This document shows, piece after piece, positions 57,957 to 64,000 of a stretch of DNA of 64,000 nt (position 1 is its first letter; each line of letters opens with the position of its first letter). The stretch spans positions 102,204,829-102,268,828 of the forward strand of contig NC_030677.2 in the NCBI RefSeq assembly GCF_000004195.4, read 5' to 3'. The notes under the pieces are model-generated. The model saw only the letters and a list, made by a program, of their open reading frames with translations. It had not been told where the DNA came from and made no database searches. Source of the stretch: Xenopus tropicalis. Taxonomy: Eukaryota; Chordata; Amphibia; Anura; Pipidae. The translations under genes and the position numbers were made by a program.

Positions 57957-58691
57957 TTAGTGTGTACTTAAATCCAGAGGGATATATAGAAGCAAGAACT
58001 ACTACTACTCTTTTCAAACAGACCACTGTCTGAAGGCAAACCACTCTCTATTAGTTTAATAAATGTTCCTAGCTTTACCAATAGTATGGAGAGTCCAACA
58101 ATTAAGTACAGCTTTGCAGCTGACAGTACAGCACTGACCAGTATTTCTGGAATTGATGTTATTTATTAATAAAAGACCTTCAGTATGAACAAAAGCCTGA
58201 TCATTTGCAACATTTAACAATTATTATGGGTAACAAAGCTTGGTTATTACAGATCAAATAAAATAACATTTGTACCTCTTAAATGCTAGAAGATAACACA
58301 GTGTTGTTTAAGCTTGTTTAAAAAAGGGGATTAAATGTAGGGCGTAATTATGAGATCACTGTGAGATCATTTATGTATGTATACCGCAAGCTCTCGGACA
58401 CTTTATAGATAAGTTCTTTTATTCTCGCATACAAATCAAAGGGCGGGTAAGCCAAATGCCACAAGTGTTCTTTCTCTATTTAAGTGGCATTTGTCTCTTA
58501 ATCCTATGTGTTGCCTGCATTACTATAGCTGAAAAGGTGTGCTCCAGCTTTGCATGGTAGATACCTAGATTATTACAAGACTATTACAAGATTCAGTCAT
58601 CCTAAGAAAGCTGGATAATTCAGCCCATCCTTGATTTTTGAAGTAAGCATATTTAAATTAGTGTGATGATATAGGCTACAGTTTATGGAAG
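57957..58691. other. no recognised element
   Basis: AT-rich spacer. Confidence 0.4.
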
Positions 58692-59228
58692 ATGTTAATT
58701 CCATGCATATTTGCCTTTATCCATGGGAATAGGAGCTGCGGTGCTTGTCACAGCCAACCAACAGTTTTCCTGAAATCTATTTATTCTGTTTATTCTTTTC
58801 TGTTTCCTTATTTCACCATTACATTTCCTGTAAGTATTTCCAGGATAACTCCTATCGTAAGGGTTAGGTTTCCCAGTACTTTGCTAATAGCCCTGTTTTC
58901 TGGCCATATCTGCCCATATTATATACAATTTCATCCATACCGTCTGGGCATGCCTGTTAGCTCATGGCATGGTTCTGACAGACAATCCTGCAAACTGGTT
59001 ATTGTTGCTAGGGGCCGCCAGGGTCTTCTTGTCTTCAGTAAGCATTATTATCATTTAGCAATCTCCTTTTTAATTTACTTCAAATTTCTTCAGTTTTCAC
59101 TTGGTTTTTGGGGCACTGCAACAATGATACCATTTTATTTCACTAATATTTCTGAATTTACTTACCATTCTGCAGCAATCTTCTGCCCATTTAATATAAA
59201 TAATTCAAATTCTTTTTATAGAGGTTAG
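58692..59228 (+). other. 178-codon open frame, unrecognised
   Basis: ATG to stop without interruption. The product is rich in Phe, Ile, Ser and Tyr with several hydrophobic runs, as expected when pyrimidine-rich DNA is translated. I see no domain, Kozak context or neighbouring exon. It is the longest frame in the window that does not belong to a recognised element. Probably chance. Confidence 0.12.
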
Positions 59229-59261
59229 CAAAAGTCACATTTAACATGAGTGGTGAAAATT

Positions 59262-59512
59262 CTTGTGAATCTGCTCTATGATGTTGGTCTTGCAAAAAAA
59301 AACCCACTATAATAAATGGCTATTTGATTCAAATGCATTTGCCATGAGAAAAAAACATCCACTGTCTCCAAAGCATTTGTTGCAAGAAAAAATGTGTCAA
59401 AAAACACCTGTTGACTTCAATGCATTTGGTGAAATTTTAGCATTTTGTGAATTTTTCCATGGTTTCACAACATTTTCTAAGAAGCAAAATGGGGCAGTTA
59501 TGCTCATCACTA
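59262..59512. mobile_element. MITE, GTGATGAGCGAA family, diverged
   Basis: The right end GGGGCAGTTATGCTCATCAC with TA is clear. The interior has GATTCAAATGCATTTGCCA-type words three times; the left end is weak. Confidence 0.65.
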
Positions 59513-61167
59513 GCTATTTATTGTACAGTAAATAAAAGGCCTCATATATTTTACTTCATGTGTCTGATACAAAAAAATATAAAAAACCATCATTACTATA
59601 ATACTGCAGTAACTCTTTGTAGAATCACATGTATTTCCTTGTCACCCACAGGAGGAAAAAATAAATTGGCAAGTACTGCACATAATCTCGGTAGTGTAGC
59701 AGAGCAAAGGCAAATAAAAGATATTTAAGTGGCAGCCAGCAGTAGGGAGTCTCGGCCACACACAATGATCTTCCTTACCCTGTCTTTCCTGTTCTGCCTT
59801 CTATTGTTGCCATTCATCTCTCTTCTTTGTTATTATAAGTAAACTTAGATTTAGTTTTGTTTATTAGTCTTGTATCACAACATTGTAAGCAATTTTTATT
59901 TTATGTGTAATTCTACACTCTTTAGAGACTGTCAAACTGCCTACAGCTGCAGCTTTGCAGCTTTATGAATAGTGGTGCAAATGGTAAAATACAAGGCCAA
60001 GACTAATTTCTAGACTAAATGTCCTGCTTTGGTGGTTGTGGACAAATTTCATGTGACCTATATACGTTTCCTTAAAATTAGTGCAAATATTTCACAAGTA
60101 TGCAAGTCTCATCTTTTTGATGAACAACTAATTCTGTTTTCTAAGCTTTATACTAACACTAGACTTCAACTTATAGCCAATACAGTGTCATTTGCAGAAG
60201 CAAGTAGCCCTTATACCACCTAGCTTGCTACCAAAGGCATAGGTATTTTCCTCGAATTAGCAAGGTCACAGAGAAGTAACACAAAAATTCGGATTTCCGT
60301 AAATCAGAGCTTTACTGTTTTGTGCCCGAGCATTGCCTGAGCAATGGCAGAGGTAGCACAAACGTGCAAGCCAATAGTATAAAAGTAAGATTTTGCCCCT
60401 TTAGTAATAGTCTAGTCTGTGTTCTTATTTTAATGAGCCATCCAATTGTCTATATATTTTGAAATGGACTTCTTATTTCTAACTCCTTCACCAAGTAGTT
60501 AGTCATATGGGAAAAACAAGCTTTTCAAAACCTCTGTTTTCTCCCTGTTCCATTAATCAATTAACTTGATACCTGTTGTTACCAAGGGGTATTCTTGGGG
60601 TGGGGGATGCTGATTAGGGGTTTGTACTAAGAAGAATTTTTATCTGCGCTCCCCTGAGGTTAATTATCTTAACACAGTTTTGGTTCAGTAACTCTAGTCA
60701 GTGTGTGGGTGCGTATATGTGTGGACAGACTTGCTGTCTCCTATAAAAGAGGGTTGGGGGCTGACAAAATGTTTCTATGGAATAAGAAGCATTACCTTGG
60801 GTTAAAACTGTGACTCACTGTGGCATTCAGAAAATTTTAGTTTTGACTCTCTTGTTACTGACTCATTTTAAATGCTTTCTTTGCTGTTGTTTAGTAATTG
60901 AAAGCTTTCAGGCATAATTTAGGGACAGGCAGTGATTTATGCTAGCGTTATTAGAAAATGTCAATGTTGTTTTAACGAATAACAATAATGCCCCAAAAGC
61001 TCTCTCCGGTTATAATGTAAGAGGAGAATACAATGTTAATGTGAGTATTGACTGGGAGTGGCATGGGTTGGAGAATGGGACTCGCTGACCTTTACAGGAG
61101 CCTTTCACCTATACATCACATGACTATGGTGATGGAGCAACATGACTGTTTGTATGCAGTTGGCTTC
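59513..61167. other. no recognised element
   Basis: It holds an isolated TATAAAAGAG (60741-60750) with no other promoter evidence, and no coding frame. Confidence 0.4.
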
Positions 61168-61316
61168 TAGTGATGAGCAAATTTTTTTGCCAGGCATAGA
61201 TTCGCAGTGAATTTCTGCATTCCACCATTGGCCAATTGTTTTGTGAAATGTCTGCCAAAATTCGTTGCTCTAAAAAAGTCATGGTCGTGGCAAAATAGGT
61301 GCGGTCTCTGCAAAAA
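61168..61316. mobile_element. MITE, GTGATGAGCGAA family, truncated on the right
   Basis: It starts TAGTGATGAGCAAATTTTTT, then GCCAGGCATAGATTCGCAGT. Resemblance ends at an A-rich run before 61320. Confidence 0.7.
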
Positions 61317-61324
61317 AAAATGGG

Positions 61325-61990
61325 AACAAGAGGTCCTCTGCACTCACCCATCATCAATATATATATTTAGGACATTCTGGGCCTCATTTATAAATATTTG
61401 CTAAACAGATTTTGCAAATTGCAAATAACAAAGTGAAAACTGGCACTATATTCGCGCACAACAAACACGCACAGTGGCCATGTTCACACAAACCTCAATC
61501 TTATTTACCAGCCACTTGTGAATTTCTATGCACAAGGCACATTTCACTGCGATTTGCAAAAAAAAAAAAGATCGGCACAGCCGTGCAAATGTAACTGTTT
61601 AGGGGAAAAAATACATAAAACAACCATATAATAATAAAACATGTGCTGCATGAACTTTATAAATTACCTCTTCTGTGCATTATACTACCAGCAAAACAGG
61701 GTTTGTCTGTCCATATATTGCAATATCTTTCAAGCTGGCCAACTACATCATAGTCATCCCCGGTCTGGTCAGTTATTTACTCACTTTTATCTGATTCATT
61801 AAGAATTCTACTTCATCATTATACAATTTATACATGGACTGAGTTTTACCTGCAACTTGCTTTCAAGGTTAATGCTTCCACAAAAGTTGCATGACTAAAT
61901 TTTATACCATTAGGTTGGGGTGCAATGAAAAATTCTTATAGTTAGAATCAAGAGATCATCTGCACTTACTCATTATCAATATTTTGAACA
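61325..61990 (-). repeat. dispersed repeat, unnamed family, copy 3
   Basis: Inverted matches to copy 1 include GAATTCTTAATGAATCAGAT and GATGTAGTTGGCCAGCTTGA (61735-61815). CCTCTGCACTCACCCATCAT (61334) and a relative (near 61953) form direct repeats about 620 bp apart. A MITE-like GGGCCTCATTTATAAATATT occurs near 61380, inside the interval. Confidence 0.5.
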
Positions 61991-62071
61991 AATATAAATA
62001 GGAGAGGGCCTGAATTGAAAGTAATACATTTATAATAGCAGATACAAATTCATCCATAATCAATCTGCTCC

Positions 62072-62420
62072 TTAAAGGAGAAGGAAAGACAAAGTCACTT
62101 GGGGGTGCCAAAATGTTAGTGAATCGCCTACCTTGTACCCCGGGCTGGTGCCCCTGTACGGAGAGAACAGCCCCCGGGGTACCTGCAGCGCTTCCTTCTT
62201 CCTGCTTTGCGAGCACGCGCATGCGCAGTAGAGTGAAAACCCGAACTTTAACAGAGAAGTCTACTGCGCATGCGCCTATGTGTAAGTCTTTGTGAAACGC
62301 AGGCGGAAGGAGGAAGCGCATCGCTCCAGGCTGGTGCTGTTTTCTCCTAACCTCCTAATCACTTGGGGGTGCCTAACATTTTAGCACCCCCAAATGACAT
62401 AGCCTTTCCTTCTCCTTTAA
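62072..62420. mobile_element. TTAA-flanked MITE (T2-like), well preserved
   Basis: TTAA at 62072-62075 and 62417-62420. Ends AGGAGAAGGAAAGAC and, inward from right, AGGAGAAGGAAAGGC continue as inverted repeats through GTCACTTGGGGGTGC for about 45 bp. The interior is GC-rich with GCGCATGCGC words. TTAAAGGRR-type ends match Xenopus T2 MITEs. Confidence 0.85.
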
Positions 62421-63300
62421 AAGGACGACAAGATAGTAAAAGTTATGTTTCAGATAAAATCCGCTCTTGTTGAAAAATCAAACTCTTGGCATAAAAAGCA
62501 GTTTGAAAAAATACAGAAATAAGGAACTGAGTGCTGAAGTATCTATTTTGTGGATGTGAATCACAAGGTTTATGTTGATGCCGCAGCCGGTGAGCTGGAA
62601 ATCAGCCTGTGGGAGAGCTGGAGTTTAACTGAATAATTCACTACTTGAGACCCAGTCTGCTCTAATGCTTTCGAGATGTGTCATCAATCAAGTACCAAGT
62701 ACCACTATAGTTAAGGGGGGGGAGAAGAACCAGGTGCAGCGCACTCCAATAAATCTAATTGTCAATCTGTGCTAGTTACATGAGAAATGTACTGAAACAG
62801 CTCATAAATATCTATTTTAAAACGAGGGCAGCTAGTACTTATTGTGACTTACTAAACCAAAAGAAATATTTTGTCTGATTACAGAAAATGTTCTTTTCAA
62901 AGTAGGGGCCACTTCTTGAAAGTGGGAGAAAAGAGGTTGAGTAACAACACAGGGAATGTTATACAGGCAGAGAGAAGTAAAATCCTGAGGCAAACTTCAT
63001 TGTGAAGCACTGTAATATTCATTATTCTATAAATGCATTAAAACAACCCTTTGTGTTTTGCATAGAGTAGAACTGTCCATCTGGACACATAGTGACCAAT
63101 TGATTGTTAGAACCCCTCAGTCCACAAAAGGTTTCTTCTATTTTTTTTTAAACCATTATTAGTACCATTTAGTTCAGTTATATGATTTTATAGAACTAAA
63201 CCCTAAAAATGAATATGGCTAGAAATGCCATATTTTATATACTGAACTTAGTGCGCTAACCTAAAGATTTACTATCTCTATAATAGTAATGATCTAGGCC
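62421..63300. other. no recognised element
   Basis: AT-rich spacer. Confidence 0.4.
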
Positions 63301-63560
63301 AGTGCTGTCCAACTGGCGGCCCGCGACCCCCCTCTGTGTGGCCCCCCACCTGTCTGGCTGCTTTGATGGCTTACCTTTGAGTAAGCATTAAATGGTATCA
63401 GTACTGAGATTAACTGCCCCCCTGCATGGTTCTCACCTCAGATTCAGGCTGTAATCCCTCTGTATTGTTTAAAAATGTAATCCCCTGTGTTTTTCACACC
63501 TTTTAATCTATGCATTGTTCTACCCCCTGCAGTGTTCACACCTCAGGCTCAGACTGTAAT
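63301..63560 (+). mobile_element. hAT-type element, left part
   Basis: It starts CAGTGCTGTCCAACTGGCGG, a hAT-style terminus. It contains two diverged copies of a CACCTCAGATTCAGGCTGTA unit (63437, 63537). It is interrupted at 63561 by the next MITE; the right end is outside the window. Confidence 0.55.
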
Positions 63561-64000
63561 TAGAGATGTAGCGAACTGTTCGCCGGCGAACTAATTCGCG
63601 CGAACATCGGGTGTTCGCAAGTCCGCAAATTCGTGAACTTTTCGTGATGTTCGCAATTTGGGTTCGCCGGCACCGAAAAAATCGCAAAACTTACAATAAC
63701 GGTACGAATTCTCCGAAAAAATCGCAAAACTTACGATAACGGTACGAAAAAGTCGCAAAACTTACGATAACGTTACGAATGATCCGAAACAGTCGCAAAA
63801 CTTACGATAACGGTACGAATGATCCGAAAATGTCGCAAAACTTACGATAACGTTACGAATGATCCGAAAAAGTCGCAAAACTTACGATAACGGTACGAAT
63901 TCTCCGAAAAAGTCGCAAAACTTACGATAACGGTACGAATGATCCGAAAAAGTCGCAAAACTTACGATAACGGTACGAATGATCCGAAAAAGTCGCAAAA
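63561..64000. mobile_element. MITE with GCGAACTGTTCGCCGGCGAA end, carrying a tandem array
   Basis: It starts TAGAGATGTAGCGAACTGTT with several TTCGCG palindromic words, a familiar frog MITE head. From about 63673 it consists of a 39-bp tandem repeat that continues off the window, so its right end is unseen. Confidence 0.7.
63673..64000 (+). repeat. 39-bp tandem array
   Basis: The unit is AAAAGTCGCAAAACTTACGA plus TAACGGTACGAATGATCCG. Variants differ at GGTACG/GTTACG and GATCCG/TCTCCG; one unit is shortened. About eight units are visible. Confidence 0.93.

Noticed and set aside
60741..60750. TATAAAAGAG as a host promoter
   Set aside because: There is no initiator, CpG island, exon or coding frame nearby; such words are expected by chance in AT-rich DNA.
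63673..64000. CRISPR-like regular repeats
   Set aside because: Units are contiguous tandem repeats without unique spacers, in a vertebrate MITE.

Overview
The window is vertebrate nuclear DNA. Its repeat content points to a clawed frog (Xenopus or a close pipid): TTAA-flanked MITEs with AGGAGAAGG ends, GTGATGAGCGAA-ended MITEs, CTGATTTACT-ended palindromes, a DIRS-like relic, L2 and CR1 LINE tails and a Tf1/sushi-type Ty3/gypsy element. This assignment rests on remembered family signatures, not on a search. I find no host gene that I can support. The DNA is AT-rich and reads as intergenic or deep intronic sequence filled with transposable elements of different ages.

Left end (1-3649): the 5' part of a structurally intact LTR retrotransposon on the minus strand. 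It has a 717-bp LTR, a self-primer-type primer binding site, a 331-codon gag with a CCHC knuckle, an in-phase G GGA AAC slippery heptamer, and a pol frame (-1 relative to gag) open from the slip site to the window edge through protease, reverse transcriptase and RNase H. Integrase and the other LTR lie outside the window. A related solo LTR with a TSD lies at 12919-13628.

4-23 kb: palindromic MITEs, fold-back hairpins (two long ones within 450 bp at 15978-16406), an L2-type tail, an element with ends related to TATACTCGAGTATAAGCC, a tRNA-derived SINE and an unrecognised coding-like stretch at 18.2-19.2 kb.

23.5-33 kb: a decayed DIRS-like element (minus); two near-identical 1.5-kb non-autonomous elements with different 8-bp TSDs (25829-27346 and 31126-32655), each carrying a nested MITE and a 13-bp repeat array; a 5'-truncated L2 LINE (27.6-28.8 kb); and a CR1-like fragment.

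33-51 kb: many copies of the GTGATGAGCGAA MITE family, one within a 249-bp tandem duplication, an L1/Tx1-like ORF2 C-terminus (38358-38948, minus), a CR1-like C-terminus with its 3' tail (40.2-40.7 kb) and an LTR-like segment near 48 kb.

51-64 kb: a non-autonomous hAT element with 8-bp TSD carrying an alternating 32/31-bp minisatellite, two solo LTRs with TSDs (52334-53232 and 54455-54997), a 102-bp-arm hairpin at 56.4-56.6 kb, more MITEs, and a MITE carrying a 39-bp tandem array that runs off the right edge.

The coding sequences all belong to selfish elements. Only the gag-pol at the left edge looks capable of expression; the others are truncated, frameshifted or non-autonomous.
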